DNA from: Aureimonas altamirensis
GTDB lineage: Bacteria; Pseudomonadota; Alphaproteobacteria; Rhizobiales; Rhizobiaceae
Assembly: GCF_001463885.1 (NCBI RefSeq)
Contig: NZ_BBWQ01000001.1
Coordinates: 186,001 to 250,000 of the forward strand
DNA: 64,000 nucleotides
Direction: 5' to 3'
Under the pieces are notes generated by a model, which did not search any database, had not been told where the DNA came from, and saw only the letters and a list, made by a program, of their open reading frames with translations. Numbering within the stretch: position 1 is the first letter of the stretch; each line of letters begins with the position of its first letter. The position numbers and the translations under genes are program-made. Positions 1-8,284 of this stretch are shown here, piece by piece.

Positions 1-519
1 TTGCAGTCGAGTTTCGCGCAACTGGATGGCGCGCTCTTCCTGCGTCTGGCTTCGGCGCTGGCGGACGGCGACGACCAGCGCTTTCTGGCAACCGATGCGT
101 GGTTGGCGGCAAGCCGCGAAAGCCGCGAGTTCCAGCTTGAGGACAAGCGGCTCGGGCAGGCGCTGCTGCGTCTGCTGGCCGACCTCGATGTGCCCGGAAC
201 CGAAGATGCCCACGACCGGCAACTGACCTTCACCGCGGTCTTTGCCATGGCGGCGCACCATTGGCGCATTCCGCCCATGGTGGCCCTGCAGGGCCTGATG
301 TGGATCTTCGTCGAAGGGCAGGTCACGGCCGCAATCCGGCTGGTGCCGCTGGGGCATACCGCGGGGCAGCGCATCCTGGTTCATGCCGTCGGGCCGATCG
401 AACAGGCGGCCGCACGCGCCGCCGCGATGGGGGATGACGACATAGGCAATCTGGCCCCCGCATTGGCCATGGCCAGCGCCTGGCACGAAACGCAGTACAG
501 CCGGCTCTTTCAGTCGTGA
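1..519 (+). CDS. ureF: Urease accessory protein UreF (5' end outside window)
   Basis: UreF is part of the UreDFG complex that loads nickel and CO2 into apo-urease in the cytoplasm. The visible 172 residues are the C-terminal part of the family: an all-helical stretch with the segment LVPLGHTAGQRILVHA, then the typical end HETQYSRLFQS. UreF is usually about 220-240 residues, so the true start lies left of the window and the TTG at base 1 is not a start. It reads in the same direction as ureDABC, but a strong promoter lies between them. UreG and UreE are not visible and would have to be to the left. Identification is confident from the C-terminal signature. Confidence 0.88.
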   Translation: MQSSFAQLDGALFLRLASALADGDDQRFLATDAWLAASRESREFQLEDKRLGQALLRLLADLDVPGTEDAHDRQLTFTAVFAMAAHHWRIPPMVALQGLMWIFVEGQVTAAIRLVPLGHTAGQRILVHAVGPIEQAAARAAAMGDDDIGNLAPALAMASAWHETQYSRLFQS

Positions 520-583
520 TGCGCACGGGTAAGAGCTGCAGTCCGTCACGTTGGCTCGCCAACCATGCGAGTGCACGCACAGA

Positions 584-612
584 TTGACAGAGAGAACTAT
601 CTTTATTCTAAT
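584..612 (+). promoter_or_regulatory. Sigma-70-type promoter for ureDABC
   Basis: TTGACA at 584-589, a 17-base spacer, then TCTAAT at 607-612, differing from consensus at one base. It sits in an AT-rich patch 60 bases before the ureD start, so the urease structural operon can be transcribed independently of ureF. No NtrC-type or sigma-54 site was recognised by eye. Confidence 0.7.
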
Positions 613-672
613 ATCATTATCGTCGGTGAACCGTAGGGGGCTATAGGTTCGCCGCGATCGGAGCAGCATGCA

Positions 673-1554
673 ATGAACTCCATCGTCAATGTTGCCGAAG
701 AAACCATAAAGCGCGCACGTTACTCCGCAGGCCCAAGCAACTGGTGCGCGGAGCTGGAGCTGTCGTTTGCGCGCAGCGCGGGCAAGACGCGCCTGATGCG
801 CCGTCGGCACCTTGGACCGCTCGTCGTGCAGCAGGCCTTTCATCCTGAAAAGGATGGAACCTGCCATGTCTATGTCCTGCATCCGCCGGGCGGGCTTGCC
901 GGCGGCGATCGGCTCGATATGGATTTCCATGTGGATGACGAGGCTCAGGCCGTTCTGACGACCCCCGGGGCGACGAAGTTCTACAGAAGCGACCGGCACA
1001 CCAGCATCCAGTCCGTCCGCATAAAGGTCGGGGCAGGGGCGACATGCGAGTATCTCCCGCAGGAATCCATCGTGTTCGACGGCGCCGAAGCGCATATCCG
1101 CAATGATGTATCGCTGGCATCGGACGGCACTTACGTCGGCTGGGATTTCATCTGCCTTGGCCGTCCGGCGGCCAACGAACGTTTCGAAACCGGCAGGTTC
1201 GTGCAGCGGACCGAGATCAGGCGGGACGGCCGGCCCATCTGGATCGAGCGGGTGGACCTTGCGGGCGGCTCGCCGCTCTTGCGCGCGCCGTTCGCGCTTG
1301 GGGGGCACACGACCTGGGCTACCATGATCTACGCGGGCCGGATCGTGGAGGACGCCGCGGACAGGGTGCGCGACGCGGTCGGCGATCACGGCGAAGGCCT
1401 GTTCTCGGTCAGCCAGATGGAGCAGGTCGTGGTGTGCCGCTATCTGGGGCCGCATGCCGCAGAGGGTAAGCATTTATTCCACAAGGCATGGGATGCTCTG
1501 CGAACGCTGATGCAGGGCAAGGCGGCGTGCGCTCCGCGCATCTGGGCAACGTAA
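673..1554 (+). CDS. ureD: Urease accessory protein UreD
   Basis: UreD (UreH) binds apo-urease first and recruits UreF and UreG for nickel insertion. The 293-residue product has the family landmarks: RRRHLGPLVVQQAFHPE near residue 45, the HPPGGLAGGDRL segment near residue 75, TTPGATKFYRS near residue 102 and YLPQESIVFDGA near residue 130. Length fits the family (about 270-300). The ATG at 673 has a GGAG nine bases upstream. It is followed after 28 bases by ureA, so it is the first gene of a ureDABC operon. Confidence 0.96.
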   Translation: MNSIVNVAEETIKRARYSAGPSNWCAELELSFARSAGKTRLMRRRHLGPLVVQQAFHPEKDGTCHVYVLHPPGGLAGGDRLDMDFHVDDEAQAVLTTPGATKFYRSDRHTSIQSVRIKVGAGATCEYLPQESIVFDGAEAHIRNDVSLASDGTYVGWDFICLGRPAANERFETGRFVQRTEIRRDGRPIWIERVDLAGGSPLLRAPFALGGHTTWATMIYAGRIVEDAADRVRDAVGDHGEGLFSVSQMEQVVVCRYLGPHAAEGKHLFHKAWDALRTLMQGKAACAPRIWAT

Positions 1555-1582
1555 TCGGAACGTGAAAGCAGAAAGGTAACCC

Positions 1583-1885
1583 ATGGAGCTCCTACCCCGG
1601 GAAAAGGACAAGCTTCTGCTCTTTACCGCGGCCCTCCTGGCCGAGCGCCGGAAAGAGCGCGGGCTGAAGTTGAACTATCCCGAAGCGATCGCCTTCATTT
1701 CGGCGGCGATCCTGGAGGGCGCGCGCGACGGCCGGTCCGTTGCCGAGCTCATGTCCTATGGCGCAACCCTGCTCACCCGTGACGATGTCATGGAGGGGGT
1801 TCCGGAGATGATCCACGACGTTCAGGTCGAAGCCACTTTTCCGGACGGGACCAAGCTGGTCACGGTCCACAGCCCTATTCCATGA
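1583..1885 (+). CDS. ureA: Urease gamma subunit
   Basis: Smallest structural subunit of urease (urea to ammonia plus carbamate). It is 100 residues, the standard length for a separate gamma chain, beginning [20 protein letters not shown] and containing [23 protein letters not shown] and the [21 protein letters not shown] end, all diagnostic. An AAAGG lies just upstream of the ATG. The three-chain (A, B, C) arrangement is the usual proteobacterial form rather than the fused Helicobacter form. Confidence 0.98.
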   Translation: MELLPREKDKLLLFTAALLAERRKERGLKLNYPEAIAFISAAILEGARDGRSVAELMSYGATLLTRDDVMEGVPEMIHDVQVEATFPDGTKLVTVHSPIP

Positions 1886-1895
1886 GGTTGCCGTT

Positions 1896-2207
1896 ATGAT
1901 CCCAGGCGAGTTTTTCATCGAGGACGGCACGATCGAGCTCAATGCCGGTCGTGAGACGCGGTCCATAGAAGTGGCCAATTCCGGCGACCGGCCGATACAG
2001 GTCGGATCGCACTACCATTTCTTCGAAACCAACGCCGCACTGCATTTCGACCGGGAAATGGCGCGTGGCTTCCGTCTTGGCATTCCTGCCGGCACGGCTG
2101 TCCGGTTCGAGCCGGGTCAATCGCGCACCGTCGAACTGGTGGCGCTGGCCGGCGACCGGACGGTCTACGGCTTCAACGGCAAGATCATGGGCAAGCTGGA
2201 GGTCTGA
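1896..2207 (+). CDS. ureB: Urease beta subunit
   Basis: The 103-residue beta chain of the urease (alpha-beta-gamma)3 assembly. The start [20 protein letters not shown] and the central [18 protein letters not shown] are diagnostic; the latter packs against the alpha subunit. It begins 10 bases after ureA with a GAGG ahead of the ATG, and ends one base before ureC, consistent with tight translational coupling in one operon. Confidence 0.98.
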   Translation: MIPGEFFIEDGTIELNAGRETRSIEVANSGDRPIQVGSHYHFFETNAALHFDREMARGFRLGIPAGTAVRFEPGQSRTVELVALAGDRTVYGFNGKIMGKLEV

Positions 2208-2208
2208 A

Positions 2209-3912
2209 ATGGCGCGCATTTCCCGCGAGACTTACGCTTCGCTCTACGGTCCGACCAAGGGCGATCGCATCCGCCTGGCCGATACCGAACTGATGATCGA
2301 GATCGAGGAAGACAGGACGGTCTACGGTGACGAGGTCACCTTCGGCGGCGGCAAGGTCATCCGCGACGGCATGGGGCAAAGCCAGCGCAATGCCGCCGAT
2401 GTCGTGGATCTCGTCATCACCAATGTCGTCATCCTGGACCATTGGGGCATCGTCAAGGCCGATGTCGGCATCAAGGATGGGCGTATCGTTGCCATCGGCA
2501 AATCGGGCAATCCCGATATCCAGCCGGGCGTCGACATCGTCATCGGCCCGGGCACCGACGTCATTGCGGGCGAGGGGAAAATCCTCACCGCCGGCGGCAT
2601 CGACAGCCATATCCATTTCATCGCCCCGCAGCAGGCGGAAGAGGCGCTGACAAGCGGAACGACCACCTTTGTCGGCGGCGGGACGGGCCCGTCCGTCGGC
2701 ACGCTGGCGACCACCGTTACGCCGGGTCCGTGGTACATCCACCGGATGCTGGAGGCTACGGAAGAGCTTCCCATCAATGTCGGCCTGCTGGGCAAGGGCA
2801 ATGCCAGCCTGCCCGAGCCGCTCCGCGAGCAGGTGCGCGCCGGGGTGATCGGCCTGAAGCTCCACGAAGACTGGGGCACCACGCCCGCCGCCATCGACAA
2901 TTGCCTGACCGTCGCCGACGAAATGGACATCCAGGTGGCGCTGCATTCGGATACGCTGAATGAAAGCGGCTTCGTTGCCGATACATTCGCGGCCATGAAG
3001 GGCCGCGCCATCCACTCGTTCCACACCGAGGGCGCGGGCGGTGGCCACGCCCCCGATATCATCACGGCTGCCGGGCAGGAAAACATCCTGCCTTCGTCCA
3101 CCAACCCGACGCGGCCCTATACGGTCAACACGATCGACGAGCATCTCGACATGCTGATGGTGTGCCATCACCTCAGCCCGCAGATTCCGGAAGACGTGGC
3201 CTTCGCCGAATCCCGCATCCGCAAGGAAACGATCGCCGCCGAAGATATCCTTCACGATCTGGGCGCGTTCTCGATGATGTCGTCCGACTCGCAGGCCATG
3301 GGGCGCGTCGGCGAGACGACCCTTCGGTGCTGGCAGACCGCGCACAAGATGAAGGTCCAGCGCGGCCCCTTGCCCGAAGACAGCGAGCGCAACGACAATT
3401 TCCGCTGCAAGCGCTATGTCGCCAAATATACGATCAACCCGGCGATCACCCATGGCTTCGCCCATGAGATCGGATCGGTCGAGGTCGGCAAACGAGCCGA
3501 CCTGGTGCTCTGGAAGCCGGCGTTCTTCGGCGTGAAGCCATCGCTTGTCCTGCTTGGAGGCATGATCGCGACGGCGCCGATGGGCGATCCCAACGCGTCG
3601 ATCTCCACCCCGCAACCCGTCCACTATCGGCCGATGTTCGGCGTGATGGGCAGGGCACGCGGCCGGACAGGCGTCACCTTCGTATCGCAGGCCGCGCTGG
3701 ATGACGATATCGGCGGCAAACTGCAGCTCCAGAAGGAGCTTGTGGCGGTCAAGGGCACCCGCGGCATCCGCAAGAAGGACATGATCCACAACACGCTGAC
3801 ACCCAGGATCGAGGTCGATCCGCAGAACTACCAGGTGTTCATCGACGGGGAACTGATCACCTGCGAACCGGCAAGCGAACTCCCGATGACCCAGCGCTAC
3901 TTCCTGTTCTAA
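2209..3912 (+). CDS. ureC: Urease alpha (catalytic) subunit
   Basis: Carries the dinuclear nickel centre that hydrolyses urea. The 567-residue length is standard. Metal and catalytic residues are in place with textbook numbering: His134 and His136 in DSHIHF, carbamylated Lys217 in GLKLHEDWG, the histidines of ALHSDTLNE and [15 protein letters not shown], the mobile-flap MVCHHLS, and the aspartate of [11 protein letters not shown]. The start [16 protein letters not shown] matches the family, so the ATG at 2209 is chosen over a longer reading frame opening at 2065 that would overlap ureB. Nothing looks degenerate, so the enzyme should be active if nickel is inserted. Confidence 0.99.
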   Translation: MARISRETYASLYGPTKGDRIRLADTELMIEIEEDRTVYGDEVTFGGGKVIRDGMGQSQRNAADVVDLVITNVVILDHWGIVKADVGIKDGRIVAIGKSGNPDIQPGVDIVIGPGTDVIAGEGKILTAGGIDSHIHFIAPQQAEEALTSGTTTFVGGGTGPSVGTLATTVTPGPWYIHRMLEATEELPINVGLLGKGNASLPEPLREQVRAGVIGLKLHEDWGTTPAAIDNCLTVADEMDIQVALHSDTLNESGFVADTFAAMKGRAIHSFHTEGAGGGHAPDIITAAGQENILPSSTNPTRPYTVNTIDEHLDMLMVCHHLSPQIPEDVAFAESRIRKETIAAEDILHDLGAFSMMSSDSQAMGRVGETTLRCWQTAHKMKVQRGPLPEDSERNDNFRCKRYVAKYTINPAITHGFAHEIGSVEVGKRADLVLWKPAFFGVKPSLVLLGGMIATAPMGDPNASISTPQPVHYRPMFGVMGRARGRTGVTFVSQAALDDDIGGKLQLQKELVAVKGTRGIRKKDMIHNTLTPRIEVDPQNYQVFIDGELITCEPASELPMTQRYFLF

Positions 3913-3922
3913 CCCAATGGAC

Positions 3923-3958
3923 CCGTTCGGCCTGGCCGTAAGTGGCCATGCCGGACGG
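3923..3958 (+). terminator. Hairpin between ureC and the urea channel gene
   Basis: A 15-base stem (3923-3937 with 3944-3958, one mismatch and one wobble) closes a six-base loop GTAAGT, starting 10 bases after the ureC stop. No T-run follows, so it may be a partial terminator or an mRNA stabiliser that sets different levels for urease and the transporter, rather than a full stop. Confidence 0.5.
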
Positions 3959-3978
3959 TCGGTCCCGCAGGTGACGTG

Positions 3979-5034
3979 ATGGCAGAGACAAGTCACACGC
4001 AGAGAAGAAGGGGCCCCACAGACCAGGCCGTGGCCTTCGGCGACCATGTCCTGCGCGGCATCGGACAGGTCGTGTTCCAGAACAACCCCCTGTCCGGGTT
4101 CATCATCCTGGCCGCGCTGTTCTTCAATTCATGGATTTACGGCGCGATATGCCTGCTGGGCACCGTCATTGCCACGCTCACCGCCAAGGTGCTGAAGGCG
4201 GATGACGGCCTGATCGCCGACGGCCTGTACGGCTTCAACGGCGCGCTGGTCGGCCTTGCGCTGGTTGCATTCACCAGCGCGGATTTCCGCACCGGCGCCA
4301 TTCCGTCGGTCCATATGCTGGTCTACATCATCTTCGCTGCCGCGATGACCAGCGTGGTGTTTTCGGCTATCGGCGCCTTGCTGCAGCCCTACAAGGTGGC
4401 TGCTTTGACCATGCCCTTCGTTCTGGTGGGCTGGTTGTTCCTGTTCGCCGTGCTGAAGTTCGCCAATATCGACGCCGGCCCCCTGGCAAAGCCCGTATCG
4501 CCGGACGATTATGTGGCCACCGCCAACTATGTCCTGCCGACCTGGTACATGGGGATCGGCAATGCGATCGGGCAGATCTTCTTTCAGGACAACTGGATTG
4601 CGGGTTACCTGATCGTCGTCGGCATTGCCGTCAACTCCCGCGTCAGCGCGGCGATGGCTCTTCTGGGGGCCGCCTTTGCCGCCTTGGTGGCTGTCGTCTT
4701 CGGCGGACCGGAAGGGGCCATCCGGGATGGCCTGTTCGGCTACAACGCCGCCCTTACGGCAATCGCCCTTGGCGGCTTCTTCCTTGTGCTGACTTGGGCG
4801 AGCTTTCTGTACACGCTCTTCGGCATCGTGCTGGCGACCTGGCTTTGGGCGTCCGTCGCGATCTTCCTGGAGCCGATCGACATGCCGGTGCTGACGTCGG
4901 CCTTCGTTCTCGTCACCTGGCTCATGCTGATCGGGGCCAAGGGCTTCGCCGCCTTGCGGCCGGTTGCGCCGGCAGATGCGGTTACGCCCGAGGTGAACAG
5001 GCAGCGCTACGGCCTGAAGATGCACGATCCGTAA
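3979..5034 (+). CDS. Urea transporter (UT family channel)
   Basis: An inner-membrane protein of about 351 residues that should let urea cross the membrane down its gradient, feeding the urease encoded just upstream. The chain shows the internal twofold repeat of the UT family: NPLSGFIILAALFFNSWIYG with GLYGFNGALVGLAL in the first half, and DNWIAGYLIVVGIAVNSRVSA with GLFGYNAALTAIAL in the second. It is almost entirely hydrophobic helices. A GTG at 3976 lies directly before the ATG and could also serve as start. Linkage of a UT gene to urease is known in Brucella and Pseudomonas. The exact transport mode is inferred. Confidence 0.88.
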   Translation: MAETSHTQRRRGPTDQAVAFGDHVLRGIGQVVFQNNPLSGFIILAALFFNSWIYGAICLLGTVIATLTAKVLKADDGLIADGLYGFNGALVGLALVAFTSADFRTGAIPSVHMLVYIIFAAAMTSVVFSAIGALLQPYKVAALTMPFVLVGWLFLFAVLKFANIDAGPLAKPVSPDDYVATANYVLPTWYMGIGNAIGQIFFQDNWIAGYLIVVGIAVNSRVSAAMALLGAAFAALVAVVFGGPEGAIRDGLFGYNAALTAIALGGFFLVLTWASFLYTLFGIVLATWLWASVAIFLEPIDMPVLTSAFVLVTWLMLIGAKGFAALRPVAPADAVTPEVNRQRYGLKMHDP

Positions 5035-5122
5035 CGCGATCGACCGACAGGCACGATGGGAATGATCTGGTTGCGCCGGTCGTTCGACGCAGCCGAGTTT
5101 ATCGCGGAAGTGGAGCTCGGGT

Positions 5123-6568
5123 ATGGGACTGATCGGTATCCTTGTCGCGCTGGCGCTGTTGATATGGTTTGCATATCGCGGATGGAGCGTCCTTCTGGTT
5201 GCCCCGGTGGCGGCATTGGCGGCGGCGCTGCTTGCCGGTGAGCCGGTCCTTCCGCACTGGACGCAAACCTTCATGCCGGGCGCCGCGCGCTTCGTGGCGC
5301 AGTGGTTTCCCATATTCCTGCTGGGCGGCCTGTTCGGCAAGCTCATGGACGACAGCGGCTCGATCGCATCCATCGCCAATTTCCTGACCTCCCGCCTGGG
5401 TACGAAAAGAACCATCCTGTCGGTGGTTCTTGCGTCAGCCATCGTCACCTATGGCGGTGTCAGCGTCTTCGTTGCGTTCTTCGTTCTCGTGCCCATGGCG
5501 CAGCGCATGTTCGAGGCGGCCGATATTCCGCGGCGTCTGATGCCGGCCACCATCGGGTTGGGTGCATTCACCTTCACCATGACGGCCTTGCCGGGTACGC
5601 CCTCCGTCAACAACGCGATCCCCATGCCGTATTTCGGCACAACGACATTCGCCGCGCCGGGCATCGGCATCATCGCTTCGTTGATTACCCTGGCCTTCGG
5701 CCTGTGGTGGCTGGCACGCGCGGAAGCCGCGGCGCGCCGCGCGGGCGAAGGCTTTGGCGCCATCGTCGAAACGCCGGCACCGATCGACGAGAAGCTGCGC
5801 GAGCGGGCAAGCGCCTCGGGCGAGTTCGATCCGGCAGAGCTGGAGCACGGGCAAAGGGCCGATGCGGAGCCACCTTTCATCGCTGCGGCCATGCCGCTGG
5901 TCGTCGTCATCGTCGTCAATTTCCTGATGGCCCTGGTGGTGCTTCCCCGCCTGGACTTCGCCTATCTGGCCGAACCGCAATGGGGCGGCACCAGCTTCGC
6001 CGCCGTCGGCGGTGTATGGTCGGTGATCGTGGCCCTCGCGGCCGCCAACCTGACCGTCATCCTCCTGAACTTCCGCCGACTGCCCAACATTCGGCAAAGT
6101 CTCGACGCGGGCGCCAATTCCGCCGCGTTGCCGATGCTGACCATCGCCAGCCTCGTCGGCTTCGGGGCCGTCGTCGCGGCCCTGCCGGCCTTCACAGCCG
6201 TTCGGGATGCGGTTCTGTCGATCCCGGGTGGCCCGCTGATTTCGCTGACGGTTGCCATGAATACCCTGGCCGCCCTTACGGGTACGGCCTCGGGCGGCTC
6301 GGCCATCGCGCTGGCCGCATTGGGCGACCATTTCCTGGCCCTGGCTTCCACATACGGTATCGACCCCGCATTGATGCACCGCATAACCGTGATCAGCGCG
6401 GGGACGCTGGACGCCCTTCCGCATAACGGCACCGTATTGATGCTTCTGCAAATCAGCAGGCTGACCCACGCCGAAAGTTACAAGGACATGAGCATGACCG
6501 TCATCGTGGGCGTCGTGATCTCGCTGATCGTGGTTCTTCTTCTCGGAACATACGTCGGGTCGTTCTGA
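5123..6568 (+). CDS. GntP-family permease
   Basis: A 481-residue polytopic membrane protein with about a dozen hydrophobic segments. The N-terminal MGLIGILVALALLIWFAYRG and internal GLFGKLMDDSGSIASIA and TALPGTPSVNNAIPMPYFGT resemble the GntP/gluconate-type H+ symporter family. A hydrophilic stretch around residues 200-250 separates two membrane bundles. The substrate cannot be read from sequence; family members move gluconate, other hydroxy acids or related anions. It starts 88 bases after the urea channel on the same strand, so it may be co-expressed with the urea genes, but a functional tie is only inference. Confidence 0.8.
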   Translation: MGLIGILVALALLIWFAYRGWSVLLVAPVAALAAALLAGEPVLPHWTQTFMPGAARFVAQWFPIFLLGGLFGKLMDDSGSIASIANFLTSRLGTKRTILSVVLASAIVTYGGVSVFVAFFVLVPMAQRMFEAADIPRRLMPATIGLGAFTFTMTALPGTPSVNNAIPMPYFGTTTFAAPGIGIIASLITLAFGLWWLARAEAAARRAGEGFGAIVETPAPIDEKLRERASASGEFDPAELEHGQRADAEPPFIAAAMPLVVVIVVNFLMALVVLPRLDFAYLAEPQWGGTSFAAVGGVWSVIVALAAANLTVILLNFRRLPNIRQSLDAGANSAALPMLTIASLVGFGAVVAALPAFTAVRDAVLSIPGGPLISLTVAMNTLAALTGTASGGSAIALAALGDHFLALASTYGIDPALMHRITVISAGTLDALPHNGTVLMLLQISRLTHAESYKDMSMTVIVGVVISLIVVLLLGTYVGSF

Positions 6569-6578
6569 TCACGGCGCC

Positions 6579-6603
6579 GGACGGGGCCGGGGCGGCCCCG
6601 TCC
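6579..6603 (+). terminator. GC-rich hairpin after the permease gene
   Basis: A perfect 10-base stem (6579-6588 with 6594-6603) and a five-base loop lie 10 bases past the permease stop. Only TT follows, so it is a weak intrinsic terminator at best, but it marks the likely end of the urea transcription unit. Confidence 0.5.
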
Positions 6604-6646
6604 TTGCAAGCGACATGGTTTCATGGAGTTCCAGGAGGGGCGTTCA

Positions 6647-7120
6647 TTGATCCGGAAAGTCTTCTCGGCAAGTCGTTACATGATGATCATTCCGGTCATC
6701 ATTACGCTTGGCTGTTCTCTGTTCCTGATGCTGCATCAGAGCGTCAGCATCATCATGACGGCCTTCCGGATGTCGGAGTTTCTCGGGGGGCATTCCGGCG
6801 ACACGAAACTGCTTGCGATCCGCGTGATCGAGGCGGTCGATGTCTTTCTGATCTCCATTGCCGTCTATATCATCTCCATCGGGCTCTACAGCCTGTTCGT
6901 CGATGATAAATCGCCCCTGCCGAAGTGGCTGATCATCAGTAACCTCGATGATCTGAAGGATCATCTCGTCAGCGTTGTCATCGCTGTACTGTCCGTCCTG
7001 TTTCTCAAGGAAGCCGTCGCATGGGACGGCAACAAAGACATACTCCACCTTGGGGCGGCGATCGGGCTCGTGCTCGTGCCGCTGGTTTTTTATCTGTCCA
7101 TCAACCGCAACAAACACTGA
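6647..7120 (+). CDS. YqhA/UPF0114 family membrane protein
   Basis: A small inner-membrane protein of unknown function with four predicted hydrophobic helices, including MMIIPVIITLGCSLFLML near the start, VFLISIAVYIISIGLYSLFV in the middle, and two near the end. The segment LPKWLIISNLDDLKDHLVSV is typical of UPF0114. The start is ambiguous: the TTG at 6647 has a strong AGGAGGGG six bases upstream and gives 157 residues. An ATG at 6623 in the same frame gives 165 but has no obvious ribosome site. Function is not known for the family. Confidence 0.8.
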   Translation: MIRKVFSASRYMMIIPVIITLGCSLFLMLHQSVSIIMTAFRMSEFLGGHSGDTKLLAIRVIEAVDVFLISIAVYIISIGLYSLFVDDKSPLPKWLIISNLDDLKDHLVSVVIAVLSVLFLKEAVAWDGNKDILHLGAAIGLVLVPLVFYLSINRNKH

Positions 7121-7174
7121 CCGCGTGGCTGTCATGTCAAGCCGGATCGATGCTCGCAAAGAGGGGGAAGAGCG

Positions 7175-8284
7175 GTGATCGCCTACAAGGAACACTCTTG
7201 CGACCGTTTGAACCTGTCGCATGTCCTGCCTGTCGTGCTGGCCACGCTGCTGTTGACGGGGTGCAGTGGCGGCGACGAGCCGCGGGCTGCGGCGCCCCGG
7301 CCGGTGCGGACCGTGCAGGTCGAAATGAGCCGGAGCATGGACCCGATCGTGCTGTCGGGCCGGGTCGAGGCCCGCAACGAGGCGGCGCTCGCCTTTCGTA
7401 TTGCCGGCCGAATGGTGGAGCGCCCCGTCAATGTGGGCGACGTCGTGGCGCCGGGGCAGGTGGTTGCGCGGCTTGACCCGCAGAACGAGTTGAACGCGCT
7501 CAGTTCGGCCCAGGCGGCGCTGGCGGCGGCCGAGGGGCAGCTCCGCACGGCGCGCAACGCCTTCGAGCGGCAGCGGCAATTGCTGGACAGCGGGTTCACC
7601 ACGCGCGCCCTTTACGATCAGGCGCAACAGGCCCAGCAGACGGCGACCTCGCAGGTGGACGACGCAACGGCGCGGCTGAAGATCGCGCATGATCAGGTTG
7701 CCTTCACCGAGTTGAAGGCAGACACGGCCGGCGTCGTCACGGCGCGCGGCGCCGAGCCGGGCGAAGTGGTGCAGGCCGGTCGGATGATCCTGCAGATTGC
7801 CCGGCAAAACGGGCAGGACGCCGTGTTCGACGTTCCCGCGCAGTTGCTGCGCAACCTGCCCGCCGACCCGGAAGTCACCGTCAGCCTGACGGACGACAAT
7901 GCGGTTTCAGCATTGGGCCGTGTCCGCGAGGTTGCGCCGCAGGCCGACCCCGTTACGCGCACCTTTGCCGTGCGCGTCGGCCTGATAGACCCGCCCGCGG
8001 CGATGCGGCTGGGCGCCAGCGTGACGGGCAGCGTCACCGCCGAAAGCGCCTCGGCGATCAGCCTGCCGGCATCCGCGTTGACGCGCGTCGACAACGCCCC
8101 CGCCGTCTGGGTGGTCGATCCGGCCAGCAACGCCGTGGCGCTGCGCAATGTCGAGATCGCCGGTTTCGATCCGGCCTTCGTGACGGTGGCGCAGGGGCTC
8201 GACATCGGCGAGATCGTCGTCACGGCCGGCGTGCAGGCACTGCATCCTGGGCAGGTGGTCCGGCTTCTCGGTTCGCAGCAATGA
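7175..8284 (+). CDS. RND efflux periplasmic adaptor lipoprotein (HlyD/AcrA type)
   Basis: The membrane fusion protein that links an inner-membrane RND pump to an outer-membrane channel. At 369 residues, the order is a signal sequence with lipobox LLTGC (Cys28), a first half-lipoyl strand set (RVEARNEAALAFRIAGRM), a coiled-coil hairpin around residues 105-175 (NALSSAQAALAAAEGQLRTA), the second lipoyl half (DTAGVVTARGAEPGEVVQAG), then beta-barrel and membrane-proximal parts. The GTG at 7175 has GGGGGAAG upstream. The stop codon overlaps the pump gene start by four bases, so translation is coupled. Confidence 0.93.
   Translation: MIAYKEHSCDRLNLSHVLPVVLATLLLTGCSGGDEPRAAAPRPVRTVQVEMSRSMDPIVLSGRVEARNEAALAFRIAGRMVERPVNVGDVVAPGQVVARLDPQNELNALSSAQAALAAAEGQLRTARNAFERQRQLLDSGFTTRALYDQAQQAQQTATSQVDDATARLKIAHDQVAFTELKADTAGVVTARGAEPGEVVQAGRMILQIARQNGQDAVFDVPAQLLRNLPADPEVTVSLTDDNAVSALGRVREVAPQADPVTRTFAVRVGLIDPPAAMRLGASVTGSVTAESASAISLPASALTRVDNAPAVWVVDPASNAVALRNVEIAGFDPAFVTVAQGLDIGEIVVTAGVQALHPGQVVRLLGSQQ

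Noticed and set aside
2185-4047. Minus-strand open frame of 620 codons across the urease genes
   Set aside because: It is the mirror of the GC-rich ureB/ureC coding frames; the translation has no domain and ureC is unmistakable on the other strand.
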